Shown here in pieces: positions 10,884 to 25,319 of a stretch of DNA of 64,000 bases (position 1 is its first letter; every line of letters starts with the position of its first letter). The position numbers and the translations under genes are program-made. The notes under the pieces are model-generated. The model saw only the letters and a list, made by a program, of their open reading frames with translations, had not been told where the DNA came from and made no database searches. This DNA is from Cinclus cinclus. Taxonomy: Eukaryota > Chordata > Aves > Passeriformes > Cinclidae. Location of the stretch: NCBI RefSeq assembly GCF_963662255.1, contig NC_085052.1:6492807-6556806 (forward strand). Direction: 5' to 3'.

Positions 10884-11107
10884 CTCTCCTCTCCTCTCCT
10901 CTCCTCTCCTCTCCTCTCCTCTCCTCTCCTCTCCTCTCCTCTCCTCTCCTCTCCTCTCCTCTCCTCTCCTCTCCTCTCCTCTCCTCTCCTCTCCTCTCCT
11001 CTCCTCTCCTCTCCTCTCCTCTCCTCTCCTCTCCTCTCCTCTCCTCTCCTCTCCTCTCCTCTCCTCTCCTCTCCTCTCCTCTCCTCTCCTCTCCTCTCCT
11101 CTCCTCT
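10884..11107. repeat. (CTCCT)n pentanucleotide microsatellite, about 45 copies
   Basis: A near-perfect run of CTCCT units of about 224 bp follows the CR1 fragment immediately. It is a pure polypyrimidine/polypurine tract with mirror symmetry, the kind able to adopt triplex DNA. The open frames through it encode only LLSSP or RGEER repeats and are artefacts. The most likely seed is the pyrimidine-rich CTCC segment of the CR1 itself. Confidence 0.96.
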
Positions 11108-13364
11108 CTTTTCTCTTCCCTTCTCTGTGGCATTCCAAGTGTTTGGCTCAGCCTTATCAATTTCTTCTCAATTTATATTAAAAAGAGGTTAACCACATTG
11201 AACTAGCCAAGGAACACATTCTAACAGAGGTTTCCACTTTTGTAAAACTCTTGTCTTTTGTGTCACATAACACACTCTTTTCTTTTAGTCACTAAATAAT
11301 GAACTTGTGAACTGTTCTTTGCTTCACAGAGCTTCACTTTTGGAAAAACCCACTGAAAGGAAGTGTCCTCAGGAGCTCAGCAGCCCCAGATCGCAGTGTC
11401 ATGCTGAAGATAATGACATCATCATTACGCAGTTCATTTATTTCTGTAGCTACATTGCCTGCAGCGCATTTTGATCTGTTTAGTGGTTTCCATCTTTGGT
11501 GTGATGTGATTTCATTGCTGATGCAGGTTTCTTCGGAGAGTGTTCAGACTTCTGCTGGTGCCTGTGTGGCAGCAGCCTTTTCATGCTATAAACACCCAGA
11601 TGGAGAACAAAAGACATTTACACTGGAATATTGCCAATGTCAGTTATAATAGGAGATAAATGTTTATGGTCTAAATTGCTCTCTAAGGTCTTAACCCATC
11701 TCTGGGTGAAATTGGCAATGGGAGTAAATTTTCAGAACAGTGAGTTATTTGCTATACACAGATTTTCTGAAAAGAATGAAAAGTGGGAGAGGATCTGCTG
11801 ACAGCTCAGCTCTCTTTTTGTATTCATGCGGGTAGCTTTGATTTTATTCGACAGGTCCACCACGTATTATTTCTATATAAATCCTGTTATGCCAGAACAT
11901 GACAAGTATCACCCAAGGCTATTAATAGGTTATTGATTCTTGAATGATGGCTTATAATTGGTTTGGGGTTTTTAAACTTTTATAACCAGCAGCTTCAGGA
12001 GTTGGATACATTCACATTTGAAGTTGAATTTCCAAAACAGGACTTCTGTATTCAGAGGAAATAGAAAAATACAATTAACTGGACTGAATTTAAGAGAAAC
12101 ATTTCATCTTTTGAGTGTCAGATACTGAAGGCACTTAGTAAAAAAATGACATTACTTAGTTGACAACTTGCATGGATTGTAGTAGGAGGAGGGGACCACC
12201 AGCTCTGGTCAGCAGCAGAAGCAACATTAATGTGGAATGAATGTCAGTGGAATGTCAATAGCAATATTTTATCAGGAAAATGTGGGCATGGGTATTTTTT
12301 ATTTCCAACAGTTCACAGGAGAGTGAATCAACAGCGATGCTGTTGTTTTGTCAGCTGTCAAAACGCAGATGTGAGGAGAGAAATGAGATGTTTTACTAAA
12401 CATTCCTGAAGAGGGACATGACTGTAGCAGCAATTTATTTCTGTCTCTCAGTATCAATGACATGAGAGGGGGGACCTTCCCTTCCTCCTGCCTCCTCTCT
12501 CAGTCCTTTCTTCTGGCATATTTCCCCTCCTCATCCCTCTCCTGCTGTGGTACTACAACACAATGACAATACCTACCCACTTTGCTGGAGTCTTACATCA
12601 CTCCCCTTTCCTACTGTCCTGGCTTCTCTTGCCTTCAGCTAATTGATTTTTTTGATAGATTATGCTGAAATATAAATGCAGAATCGTGCCTGTGCTATTA
12701 GCATGGGTAGACAGAAAAGCACTCAAAAACATTCATTTGCATGTGAAGATGCCTGCTGCTACATGGATACTTTTGCTTTACCAATGCAGCTGATGGAGTT
12801 GTGGTGACCCCCAGGCAGGGAGCAGGGCAGAGCCTGCCAGGTTTGCTGCTCTGCAGGTATGAACTGCATTCAGGCAAATAATGATTCCTTCACTAATACC
12901 CATTTGTCTTTAATCAGTCATCTCTGTGTCTACTGAAGAGCAAGAAGAAAAGGGGTAGGATCACAGCCAAATCAGCTGTTGATGATTTTGAATTTTTACT
13001 ATTCGGTAATTTTAAATTAAGATCAAAAAAGTGTGAAGAAAAGCCAGGGAGTTTTTTTCTTCCAGATGTTATTTTAGCTTTCAACAGAACAGTGGAGCAA
13101 AAATGCTCAAAAATGCTTTCATGTTTTGAAAAATTCTGGTCAGCTCCATCTTTTCTGCTAAGTCTCTACTTTTTATTTGCTTAGACTTCTTTAACTACAT
13201 ACATGCTTATTAAATCCAGTGATAATGTGATCACTTTATTAATTGTAATAAGAAATTAATGTGAAATAAACTTCTAAGAAGAAAATTGTAAAATTAAAAA
13301 GCTCTGAAATTAGTTCCAAAAGCAAATATTTACTTAGAAAAAAAAATTTTCAGGACTTATAAAT
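11108..13364. other. Intergenic, nothing recognised
   Basis: AT-rich sequence between the CTCCT array and the next CR1 fragment. Short open frames show no recognisable protein family, and no splice-bounded conserved exon was seen. It lies on the upstream (5') side of SLC18A2 and could hold enhancers, but no specific site can be supported. Confidence 0.6.
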
Positions 13365-13506
13365 ACTTCCCATCCCTGGGAGTGTTCAAGACTGGGTTGG
13401 ATGAGGCTGGAAGCAATTTGGTCAAGCAGGTGTCCCTGCTCATGGCAGGGACTTTGGAATTAGATGATCTTTAAGACCCTTTCCAACCAAAAGCATTCTA
13501 AGAATC
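13365..13506 (+). repeat. CR1 LINE 3'-end fragment
   Basis: The sequence contains CATCCCTGGGAGTGTTCAAG, GGTTGGATGAGGCTGG, GGTGTCCCTGCTCATGGCAG, TTAGATGATCTTTAAG and TTTCCAACCAAAAGCATTCT, in the order of the CR1 3' untranslated tail on the plus strand. It is about 140 bp, moderately diverged and 5'-truncated. Confidence 0.9.
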
Positions 13507-16500
13507 CATTGCAAGCACCAGGGAGAAGTGGAATTTTGCTCATTTGCCTTCAGGCTCCTTAAATGTTGAAATTTAGAAAAAAACGCTCCTGGTTCTCACA
13601 ATCCAGTCTGAGAAATGCACTACCTTGCTGGCTTCTTTGGGAAATGTAATCCATTTTAAAGCTGTCTCTTTTTAAGATTTGCATTTATTTTTAGTGCTTG
13701 GAGTTTTAATTTGCAATACTTCATAACTAACTTAGCTTTCTGTATGAATTAATCATTTGCAGTTTTTGCTGCTGGGGAAAATTCCTGCTATAAATAATTC
13801 TTACAATTTAAGTTGGAAGGCATACCTGGCAGTTTATGTTTTACTAATAGCAAGTAATGCACTTAGTCAGCTTTTTCATTCTTTACAGCTCTTTCCAGAC
13901 TTTTTTTCCCCCTCTGTGCCCGACAGTCATGCTGCTAATTACTCTGCAGTGAGACTGTGTGGTAGTTAGCTCCACTGAATAATGCATCTCCTCTTCTCCA
14001 GGCACAGAGGGTGTGCATTATATTTTAATCGGAAGAAATTATAACCTGCATGTGAAGGTGCATGTGTGGATGTGTATTTCTACATATATGCCCACTCACT
14101 ATGGCATGTAATGTTCAGAGGAGAGAGAAAAAAGGCAGAAATTTTGCTTTTAAGAGAATCACTGAACAATTAATCAATAATGCTAAGCATTTATTTGGCT
14201 GAACATCTGTGTGTGTGATAACCAGGTCTGACATGCTCTGAGGGGGTAATTTTTAAAGCTGGAAATGCTCAGGGTAGAGAAAGGGAATGTGGGAGAAGAA
14301 GAGAGATTTAACAGTTCCTGTGTCGCTGCTAAAACAGAGTAAAATATCACTCGTTCCCCTTTGAATAGAAACAACAACATTAATTTTAGTGTCAATATAG
14401 GGCAGACACTTCCCAACCTCCAAGAAACTATGCAGGAGGTTCTTACAGATGTGGGAAAGCTGTGGTGGAAGAATAGATGAAAATATGAATATACATAGGG
14501 AATGGTTTGTTGTGATGCTTTTGGGAGACCGTACGTGTATATATGTGTCATGGACAAAATCCTGGACTTTTACACATAATGGCATAGGCTGTCTATAGGT
14601 ACTAAATAATTTAATCTCTTGAAAAGTAAAGTTTTTCAAGTTAGGGCACTCATACTGAAATATTATTCACACATACTCTTGACCCAAAAGAGTAGTAGTG
14701 GTCTGAGATGCTGTTCCTTCAGGTTTGCTTTGTACATTTCACACTGGAAACAAATCAAAAAATGCAGTATTGTGAGGGTGTCAACGAAGGTCTGAGTTTT
14801 TCAATGCATTTCAAATTTAGGAAATTGTATTTTACAGTAAAAAGTCTCTAAATTTAATTCTTTAAACTATTGCGCTCTACACATTAGAAAAAAAAAAGCA
14901 TTTGACAATTCTGGACTTGGGGAACTGCTTGAGTAGAAAAATACCACTTTACCCTGCTCCCTGTCTAAACCCCTGCAGGGAACATATCACCTGGGACACC
15001 TGAACAAGTTACAGCATGAAAAGAGTGCTTAGGTATAGATGGGAAAATATTTGTCAACATATATATGGTAGCTAGAGTAGTGACAGAAAAACCATCATGA
15101 ATGTTCCATCAGTGACAATGGTTTCCCAAAACGCCAGCTATATTCTCACCTTTTGGACTTGCTTGAAAATTTAACCTCAAGAACCAGGGGACAGGAGAGG
15201 ACGGAGTGGCCCTTCCATCCCACACCCCAAAACATCATCATTTCTCTGCTGGCTTTTTGCACCCAGAATATTTTTAATTCCTGAGAGCAAACATTACCAA
15301 GAGTTGCACGGGACTGAGGATTTAATGTGTCTGTCCTCAAGAGCTGTCCAGGAGAACCATCACACTGCAAGATGGCCAGGGAAGCTATTTTTAGCATTTC
15401 CACGGCAGGCTTTGTCTGAGTATTCTGGTATTACTGACCACAGGTTAGTGATGGAGAGATCTGGCTCTGACATGTTTCATTGGACAATAAAAGAGGCTCT
15501 GCCAAGCACATAAAAATCTGGAAAATAACCAGGCTAAATAATACTTTGTTGTATCTGTTCTCTCCAAGCTGGTTTTCCTTCTGGAGTGAACACAGCCCTG
15601 AGGCCACTCTTAGCTCCGTGATCAATGGGAAGAAATGTTAGTCTCAGTTTTACAAACCTAATTATTTTCTTCAGAAATCTGTCTGAAACTAAAAAGCCTC
15701 TGAGGAAAAAAAAAAAAAAAAAAAAAAGTAGAATCCCTCTTATCCCTGGAGCTCAGAGGAATTCAGTCTCTGCATGTGAATTGTGTTTATATTGACTGCT
15801 TACATGTCTCTTGAAACTGGTGTGAGCTCTGCAAGAAAACACAGTCCCCTCCAGGCACAAACTGTGAACTCCTTTTATTAAGAGAAATGTTTAGCAGTAA
15901 GAATGCAGTATGAGTTTGTATTTACAGACATATGTACATAAAGGAATATGTGTGTCTAAGATCAGTTATTCAGGTAATGGTGCACAGCCCATTCACCCTG
16001 GGAATTCTTGTGGAGTCATTCCTTGTTTTTTAACACCGTGCAGTTGGCTTTAAGAATGTTAAACCAAGCTGTAACTTTGTCTTTTTAAAGGTCAAGTTAA
16101 GTGTCAATAAAATAAAATAGGATTCATCTGCCATTTTAAAGGATTATGATGTCACAATAGAGTCCCTTAAATACACAATCATCAGTGAAAAAAAAAAAGT
16201 TGCCTTACTTAATTAACATCTAAGTGCAAATCCCATCCATCATGAAAAGTGAATCCACTCTAAAATCCTTGAATTGCCTGCCAGACCTACATCTAAATGT
16301 ATTATCTTGGAATAAACTCTGTGGAAAATTCATAATGGAAAACAAGCCAACCACCCCGAGCAGGTGTGACCTGCAGGCTGCTGAATACTGTGATTGCTTC
16401 CCATAGATTATAATTTTAGCAACACCTGGGCTGAATGTGCTGTGCTGATGCAGCAGCCTCATGGGTCCTAATGAAATAATTATGGGGTAAGAGCACAAAG

Positions 16501-19500
16501 AAACATTCAGAGCTTGCAAGAAAACAAACAACTGTAATGCAGGAACAAAGATACTAGATCAGCTGGGGGACAAAAAGCTTTTGTATGGCCTTATATATAT
16601 TGCTGGCATAAATGAAAACTCTTCAGACCTCAATGCAATATGTTAGATATAACTGCAGTCAATGAGAAATGTTAACTGCCCAGTCTGGAGAAAATCACAT
16701 TAGTTTTACAGGACAAGGCTTTGCATGAAATATTCTGGTCTTACAGGAAAGATGTGAAGGCAAAGAAGAGGTTTCTGCCACCTACTTACCTCTGCAAGTG
16801 GGAGCAATCCCAGACAAACCTAAGAAGTCAATGGGTTTTTCTTTTGGTAGGTGATAGAGGTCAAATCGATTGGTGAAATGTACCAAGAAATAAATATATT
16901 CAAAATAAAAATGCACAAGAGCTTCTCAAATATCTGAAGGTTAAAAATTGACGTTGAACAGTTCTGAATCCTTGCAAAATTCAGTTCTGAGATTGCTCTG
17001 AATAGTGCAGCAGACCATCAGTGAAGTGTGGGGTGCGTGAGCTGTGCCTCTCAGCCATGTGGGACTCACTCAGGATCTCCTTAGACCCCCTGAACCATCC
17101 AGGGACTTGTTCCCTCACCCACTATTAATGGATGACATTCAAAGAGGATTTCTACTCCAGTATTCAGTTACCCTCATGTATAATCCCTGACTTCAAGATG
17201 TGACTTTGCGGGACTGGATTGAAAATGTCTTAGTAATAATTATAAATATTTAAGTATTAAAAAATTTCTTTTTGAACAGTTCTCTTTTGTGTAACTTTTA
17301 ATTAGAAATTATATTTCTCTGAAATGTCTGTTCTAGAACCAATGAAGAGACAAATATTAAGCTTATATCTTACATGAGATTGTTGAATTCTTAACACAGA
17401 AAAGTATTATTTGCAATCTAAAATGACTGAGAACCCTTTGCTTCAGCAAACCAGTCATAATATCTTAGATACCAGCATACACAGCTGGAAACACTGCAGT
17501 TTTTTCTTCAGCCAAATTCCTTTCTAAAGATCTTAATTGATTTTCTTCCACCAAAAGTGCTTGTGGTTTTACACTGGTTTTCAACAGGAGATTTTTTTTT
17601 TTTTGTCCCTTGGACCATACAATCTTCATATGAGTCTAAACACACTTGGAAAAATAGGAAGCCCTGCCTGGGAGTATAAATTGCACCGCTGTGCTTAGTC
17701 ACAAATGGCTGAGCACAATGAGATTTTACAATAAACCAGAAATGTCTGTGTTTTGTTGTGTCAATAAATGTTCCAGTGATGCTCTTAAAGACAATAAATT
17801 ACTGGTAATGGAACACTATCCTCAGCATGTAGAAGTCATTTTCCACTTCCAGACATTCTCAGATTAGGTTTAAATTGCTATTAGAAAATCCTAAATGTGT
17901 TTGGTTGAAGAAAATCCTTTTAATGCCTAGAAATAATCTGGCAGTGGCTGGCTAGAGCAGAGTTAGCAAGAGTATTCCTGGGGAGAACAGTTTACACATA
18001 TGGAAGGGAACTTGGCTCCAGCAGATCCCTACCACTCAGAGGGAACAATACACAGAGATTTCAGAGCCTGTAATTTTTTGCAGCTGCTCAGCTGAAGGGA
18101 AAACATGTCAGTGCTAAGGAAATCATTGTGAGGGGCTGAGTTTAGAGCAGGGGTGCAAGTCCTGCTCTGGGCTGCCCTTGGCAGAAATGGCTTCATAATG
18201 TTTGGTCTGCAAAAGCCTTTGAGGTGGCAGAAGCGATGGACATGGGAAGCAGGACAGGATAGAAGGCAGGCAAGGGAAGGGAAGAATCATAAGTGAGGAA
18301 ACAGCTGAGAGCAGGGCTCTGGTGCACAGCCATTCCCTTTTGTGTGAGTAGAGCTGTTGGTTTCCTGAGGATCCCCTGAAATCCACGGTGTATTTATCAC
18401 CAGTGTTCATGTGCTTGTGGTGCCTGCAGCCCAGACCTGAAGGTGCACATCCTGGGGTTCTTACACATCCTCTTTTCCTCAGCACTGGCTTTAGCAATAG
18501 AAAATCAAAGCAGGACAAAGACTCCCCCCCACACACACACCTTTTTTTTTCATTAATGGCTGCAATACTAAAGCCTTGAAAGGTGTGTGTGTTTCTAAGT
18601 GTAACAAGTGTGAACAGCCTTCAGGACTGCCACACTTGTCCTGGTCCTACACTGAAAAATAAAGAGTTAACTAGAGATGCATAGTGTTAAGAGGAACTTC
18701 TATATTGACTTTTTGAGTTTTTTTCAGAAAGAAATCCATGAGGGACTGAGAAGGAATTTTCAGAGGGACTAATTAGCTTCATGCTCTATGAGAAATATCA
18801 CTGCTAAACTTAGACTCTGCTGGACTGCGCTGCATTATCTCCCACACTAATGACCCCAAAATATGGGGCAAATTATTCTTTCCTGATCAATGCATTCAAA
18901 TTCAAAATTACATTTCCCTTAGCATAAAGCCTGCTTTATTTCATATTTTATTTTCTTTGTAGAACCCTGAAATAAAAGGAGAATAAATTGTTGTTAACGA
19001 ATACATTTCCATTAGCTATAGCAGGGCTTGCTCATAGATGTGATGTATGGCCTGTGCTACGTTAGTGAAAAATAAAGGTTACTATTTATTGTCAGAAGAT
19101 ATCAAAACTGGCTGTGCTCCCTCCTGTTTTCTGTCAGTGTTTCAAGCTTTTGGGACTCTTGTGTAATTTATGAGTCTTGTCTTAATGTGACAGATAATTT
19201 TGCATATATGCAGGGGTCTATGGGCACGGACATGTAATCTCACATTGATATATAAATACACATTTATATGTGGGTGTGGATACAGAATATTAATAAACAG
19301 CTCTGCAGTTTTGTTTTCAATCCTACTTTTAAAAAAAACTTATAAAATATATGCATTGCAATTGGGCATTTATATTGCAGCATATTTGACTGAGCTTTTC
19401 CTGGTGCCTTTCTGGACATTTTCCAAGGGAACACAACGAGTAAAAGAGTGAAGCTGTGTTAAATGCATCCAGAAAAAGAGGAAGCAAATATGAGCCAGAG

Positions 19501-22500
19501 GGCTCCAAGCAGTGAAGAAAGTTCTGGCCATCAGTGAACTTGTTGCATATTTTCATGTGAGAATCCGTTTTTAAGGTTCTAAACTCTCCTGGTGCGTTTG
19601 GGCTGCTGACAGTGACAGCTTCTCAGAGCCACAGGAGTCCCAGATGAGCCCCCAATGGTACAAGGGCTGGAGGATTTCCATGGATCTTCCAGGGGAAAGC
19701 AGATCAATAGAATACCTCTTTACACCTGTACTTTCTCATATGCCTTTATTTTTACCATTTTATCCAAGTAACTCAACAGAGGAGCAAAGCCGGCTTGGTG
19801 TCAGATGGGTAAAAAAAAGAGAAATTAACAGATGCAATGGCAAGGAGTCTCAGCTGGCTGTGTGTGGCATGTGGAAAGGGAGATGTGTAGGTGTGAAACA
19901 CGTGGTCTCAGAGCAAAATGCCATCAGCTTTCACATAGGTGAGGAAAGAGATCAGCAAGGGCCCTCCTGGAGATGGGAGTGTCAGGTGAGACCCACGCAG
20001 CCACTGATCAGCACCAATCTTGCTCACAAGGGTCCGGGCAGGGAGCGGTTCAGGCCTTGGGTGTTGAAAAGTAAACTGCAAATAACAGAGCCAGTGCTGA
20101 ATCAAAAGATGCATTTGTTCAAATTGAGAAGCCGTGAACTGTAAAAACTAAGCTGAAGCCAGAGCTTCCCCTGAAAGCATTAAAAAGGCTTAGTTTGGCA
20201 ACAAGAGATTTTTTTCTTTAATACAGCAGAATGCAACACAATGGATGAGACCACAGAAGCCATGAAATCGAAAAATGTGATTTGCTGAACACTGCATTTA
20301 AAAATCTTCAGTACATCCATCTTTATCCAGGAACCAGCCCATGAGCGGGAGAGATTTTTTTTTTTTTTTTTTTTTTTGCAAAGGGAGTGAAGGGATTCCT
20401 CTGTGCATGACATCAAAGGTATTGGATTTTCACTATTTAAACATTTTTGCCTTTCTGAAAAGGAAAGAGAACTTATGTGAAATCAGGATTCTGTGACATG
20501 GAGTATGTTCTTTGTCATACAATTTGGGCTTTATATAACTTTTTTAAACCTATATGATTTTATACCATTTTTCCTTCTATTTTCCTGTGTAAACAAAGCC
20601 AATCACACACAAAATATTTGGGGACAGCTTTTCCACAGTCACAAATCCTTGTAGCTCCTCTGCTTTACACAGCGGCTCCCCACAACTGCTGTTTTCATCC
20701 AGGGCAGGTTAGTTAATCCTTGTGAAGTTTAAACATCTTAGGGAAGTTTCACAGTTAGATATTCATATCTGACAAGTGTTTAGCATCCTGCATTGGAGAT
20801 TTGAGGGGAGGTGACCTGCTGCAGGTGTTGGGGCACAGGCACCAGGGCTGAGTGGGGCCACAGGGGCTCGACCTCCACCAGCCCTGTGACGCTGCCTGGG
20901 CTCTCTATTAAATTTAACATCCACATTTTCCAGTCACCAGATTTTCCCTGCAGGAAGAGTCAGTCATTGTCAATATTTATAAAGCCCGATGAGACCTCCT
21001 CACTGTAGGGTGAAAAGTGTTTCATCAGGATGGGTTTCCAGCTCTTCAGTGACATTTGATGAAATCATATTAAAGGTAATTAAATTTGAGGGGTGCACGT
21101 CTAATGAGCCTTTATAGTTATTCATTATCTGATTTCTTCATTTTCATTTTCCAAAGGTTTGTTTGCTTCATTCAGCTAAATTAAGGAAGAACCAGGTTCG
21201 TAGCCTCTTCTCATCAACTTTCAGGCCCTTTACTGTGTTTTATTACTCTGTGCTGGTGAATATTTTCACACAGTTTCTTGATTTTAGCTTCTAGGGACTC
21301 CCATCATATGTGAGAAGTTATGGACAAGAATAGCTTTATGAATAATAAATAGTCCCAGGTTTACAGGCTACAATATTTTTGTTTTTATTAAAGGAAATTC
21401 TTGCATAAAGAAAGCGGGTTTTGCTTTTTCAGAAATTATTGCAGTTGGTGGGATGAAATCCAGGCAGTACAGATGGTTCACACAAGAATTATATGCAGAT
21501 TTAAAGCAGAAATCCCATTTTGACCACATATTCTGGATTGAAAGGGAAATGGACTGAGCATCACAGTGACTTGTACTAAAGATGAATATCTTCTCTGGCT
21601 TAGTTCATTATTTAAAGCCCTGATGTGGGAAAAAGGCTCTGGATTTTAACAGGAGAACATGTCTTCATTCACTTTTTCCTTCTCTTTCTGTGCCTTTTCC
21701 ATGAGGAATCCAGGTAAGGTATAGCCACTGAAAGCTGAAAATTACCTCCATAACCATAATTATAATTATAATTATTATTACAATTACAATTAACTATCTA
21801 GATTGTCTACAGTAAAGACGGTGAAGAAGTTATGAAGGTGCCAGTTGACTGATGTGTAATGATGTGTTTCCCAATAACTTTTCCTGATTTCTTATTAAAA
21901 ATTCTTATTCAGGGAAAATTAAGCATGCTTTGGAAATTTTACACTGTCAAAAATCACCACAAGGAAAAGTTTCTGGTAAGAAATATAAAGCACCAAAATA
22001 TTAACAGAGCACAGTTTTTCAATATTGCACATCTGTAACTGAATACTTTTCTAAAATAAATATTCCTAATTTCCTAAATAAAATAATGATTTTTAAAATA
22101 TAAAACCTTTTTCATGTTTTTGATTAGATTGTCATGTAAGTATATAGCAGATCCCTCATAACTTTATGACACAGGAGAATCAAGCTCCTGTAATCTTCAG
22201 GAGTTCTGGAAATTCAAAATTCAAATCTCAATATTTCTAAATAGTATTTCTTTTTTTTGTAAGCTGGACATCTGTATTCTGGGCTTTTCACTGTCTCAGC
22301 TGAATCCACTTGTATCTTGGGCATCTCTAGAATTTCATTTGCAATTAAATACTATGCTCTTCTTTCTATATGATTTCTCTTTGTCAAAAACAATCAGGTA
22401 CCCTCACTTCTTTGCAAAAAAAATTACCTCTGATTTAGCTCTGCTAGAGCCTGCATCTACATGAAAGGAGCTTTCAATAGGCTGTCTCCATTGCCTCTAT

Positions 22501-25319
22501 TTTCAAATCACAATATTTGCACAGACTGTCTCTTCACAAGAATAAATAAAAGAAAGAAAGAAAGCAAAGCAATAAAAGGAAAATTCGAGGATAAAAGAAA
22601 TAATTTGCAATCCTAGGGAAGGCAAAGCATCGTGCTACATCTTTGTTTTTCACATAACCCAAACCAACTTCAAAGTTAGGTTCTAAAGGCAGAATCAATA
22701 TCCATAGCAACTAATTGCATTTACTGCACCTGCTGGAAAGTGCAGCATCCACGAGTAACCAGGCTGCTTTAAATAACAGAGCCTGGCTCAAGGCGAGCCC
22801 TTGGGCACCTCTGTGCCAGCTTCAGGATGCTCCCCTGCCGATGCTCAGACTCTGTTATGTTTTTAATAAATATATTGTCCTTCCTCTTCTGCTGTTCTTG
22901 ACACCAAAAGCGTTCTCCAAAGAAGAATTAAAGGAACTCCGTCGTCCCCCCTCAGCCCACGATGAGTACAAAAGTCCTGGCACAGGTGGCACGCAGAAAT
23001 TGCTGCCTGCTTGACCTTAGGCAGGGCCACTTTCCCCTTGTTCTCCTGCTGGCAGCTCTCCCTCTGCTGTTTGGAGTAATTAGATGTTACTCGGGGCAGG
23101 CATTGCCTTTACATTGTTTAGTCATGCAGTGCATGACATAAAGGACTTGCAGCGCTGGGCTGGGACTCCAGGCTCCCTCCGTAGCAGAACCAACACATCA
23201 GCAGGGGTTCATCAATACTCCATGCAGCACCCCTCTATGTGAGCTGAGCTGAGCAGTTTGTTACATTGCGGCCTGAGCATGACCACCTAAGTCCAAACAG
23301 CATTTCCATCAACCACAGCAGTGCTGTGTTTGAAATGTTTGCAAAGCAGAACAACGTCCTGTGGCTGGAACTTCTCCTTGTGGATATTGCACAAGAAGAA
23401 TGCTCCTTCCTGGTGTTTATCAAATATTGTAATCCAGCTGAATTTCTTTGTGAGACAATAATCCATTCAGTCTGAAAGGCTGATAGTATTAGAAACTCCT
23501 TTGTGTGTGGTTTAGTTCTACCTGGCTGCACAGATAACATGCTTCTGTTTCTATTTGTCAGTTTTATATACACAACCTGCAGGGTCAGAAAGAGAGCAGG
23601 GTCTGAAATGTATCGTGAAAATCATTAAACAGCAGCAAAGACATCTTTTAAACGTTAACATTTCCTTTCTGGGTCTTGTAAGCCTTACCAAAAATTGCCT
23701 ATGGATATATGATCTCATTTAAAGCACACTGCTTTTGTGATAGGTGCTCCAAAGGTAACTCTATGAAACAGATCTTGTTCTTTTTAAAATTTGTTTGTCC
23801 CAAAAAAAATGATAAATATTACTTAATACTCACCAAAATAATTTACTTGGTCTGATACAACCCTTAAGCCTTTTGTTGCAGCTTTCCAGCCAGTCTTTTC
23901 TAATAAGAGAAGCAACATTCACTGGGCAGATAGCAAAATGAACACTCGGGCTCATTTTCTGTACGTGTCCAGTCCCCTTCTCCCTCTGAGTGTGAACAGC
24001 TCTTCTGTTTTGTCTTGCTCTTATCTGACAATAACCACTGCTTGGGAAAGCAGCCCCGAGTCACGGAGTCACAGCCACGGCTTGCACAAAAGTAAATAAG
24101 GACACTGACAAAGCCCAGAGTGATAAATCTGTGTCAGGAAAATGGATTTGGGTCCGTGTTCACCCCTCTGTGCAGCCCAGGATCCGCAGAGCAGCCCAAG
24201 GGGCTCAGCGCTGATGCTGCCCTGGTCCTTCTCAGAAGCCCTCATTGTAAATCCATGCTGCTCCATGCAACCCTGATTTCTGCCCGAATTTCTGTCTGAA
24301 CTGATGTGAGAACTGCCCTGGAGGAGGCAGGGGGGGCAGGAAGAGGGCAGACACAGAGGACAGGGGAAGGCCACTGTGGCAGCTGTGTTTGGTCTGCATG
24401 CTCAGCCTTCGTCCTGTCTTCTTCAAAAGCGAACACGGAGAACCCCTGCAAGGTGCAGCACTGGGGGACAGCGAAAGGGGACAGCGAAAGGGGACAGCAA
24501 AAGGGGACAGCACGGGGCCACCAGCAGAGATCTGCACCCATTCTCCCTCCTCCTCTCAAGAAGGTACCCAAGGTGACACGGTCCCCTCCATGGCCCGGGA
24601 ATGACACTTAGGAGCCTGTCACCCCTGGTTAACATCTCCTTTTCCTTCAGTTTCATCCGTGATCCCCATGCACTGATGCCCATTGCTGGCAGCCATTCTC
24701 TTCCCCTGTGCATTACATTTCTTCCTGTATTCAGGGCAGGGAAAGTTCAGCATCCAGAGCAGCATTTAGAGGGGTGGTAAGGTCGGTGTTATTCTGGCGT
24801 GGGGCTGTGGTGCAGGAGCTGACATTTTGTGTGTTTACATCAGATCTGCCTCGTGCAGTTATAATCAACCATGCTACCAGGACTATAGGATGGAATGATT
24901 CAAGTCCTGTGGCCTCTACCATTGGAACTTAAATTCCACTAAAAATAACAATAAGAGAAACTGGAGACATTTAAGCAGAAGTCTGGGCTGAGTATAAGCA
25001 AGGATGGAAGGGAACAAATAAAAGATTATCTGTCCTTTGAAACACCTCATCTTCCTGCCAATTCAAATATTGACTGGCTGCAGAATAGGAAAAAAAATCA
25101 CTGCTTGCAGTGGGATGGAAATGGCAGAGCTAGCTTCAGAGATAACCCAGGAAGCAAAAATGATATTTGAAGGGTTCCAAGAAAGACCAGGGCTGCAAAG
25201 CAGGAGAAGAGGCACTGTGTGCCTTGAGGGAGATATCTCAGGGGGTTTTTTGCTGTGAAATCTGAGTGGAGACATAAATTTCACATCCAGGATATATGGT
25301 GGCATTTAGGATTCATACA
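13507..25319. other. Intergenic, no gene supported
   Basis: About 11.8 kb of mainly AT-rich sequence between SLC18A2 and KCNK18. No open frame resembles a known family, and none is bounded by splice signals with recognisable coding content. Small features include a poly(A) run at about 15706-15727, a poly(T) run at about 20356-20377, an AT-rich TTATAATTA-type tract near 21757-21795, a few AAAG units near 22548-22563, and a 13-bp tandem at 24464-24513. Confidence 0.6.
24464..24513. repeat. 13-bp tandem repeat, about 3.8 copies
   Basis: The unit GGGGACAGCGAAA is repeated nearly four times with a single G-to-A change in the third copy. It contains spaced GGGG runs. It is a local tandem duplication with no gene association. 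Confidence 0.85.

Noticed and set aside
10624..11206. Open frames encoding LLSSP or RGEER repeats
   Set aside because: Translation of the CTCCT microsatellite and CR1 sequence; not a gene.
15706..15727. Poly(A) run as the tail of a processed pseudogene
   Set aside because: No gene-like or SINE-like body was recognised upstream and no target-site duplication was evident.
22715..23014. 99-codon plus-strand open frame
   Set aside because: No similarity to a known family, no splice or promoter context, and composition like the flanks.
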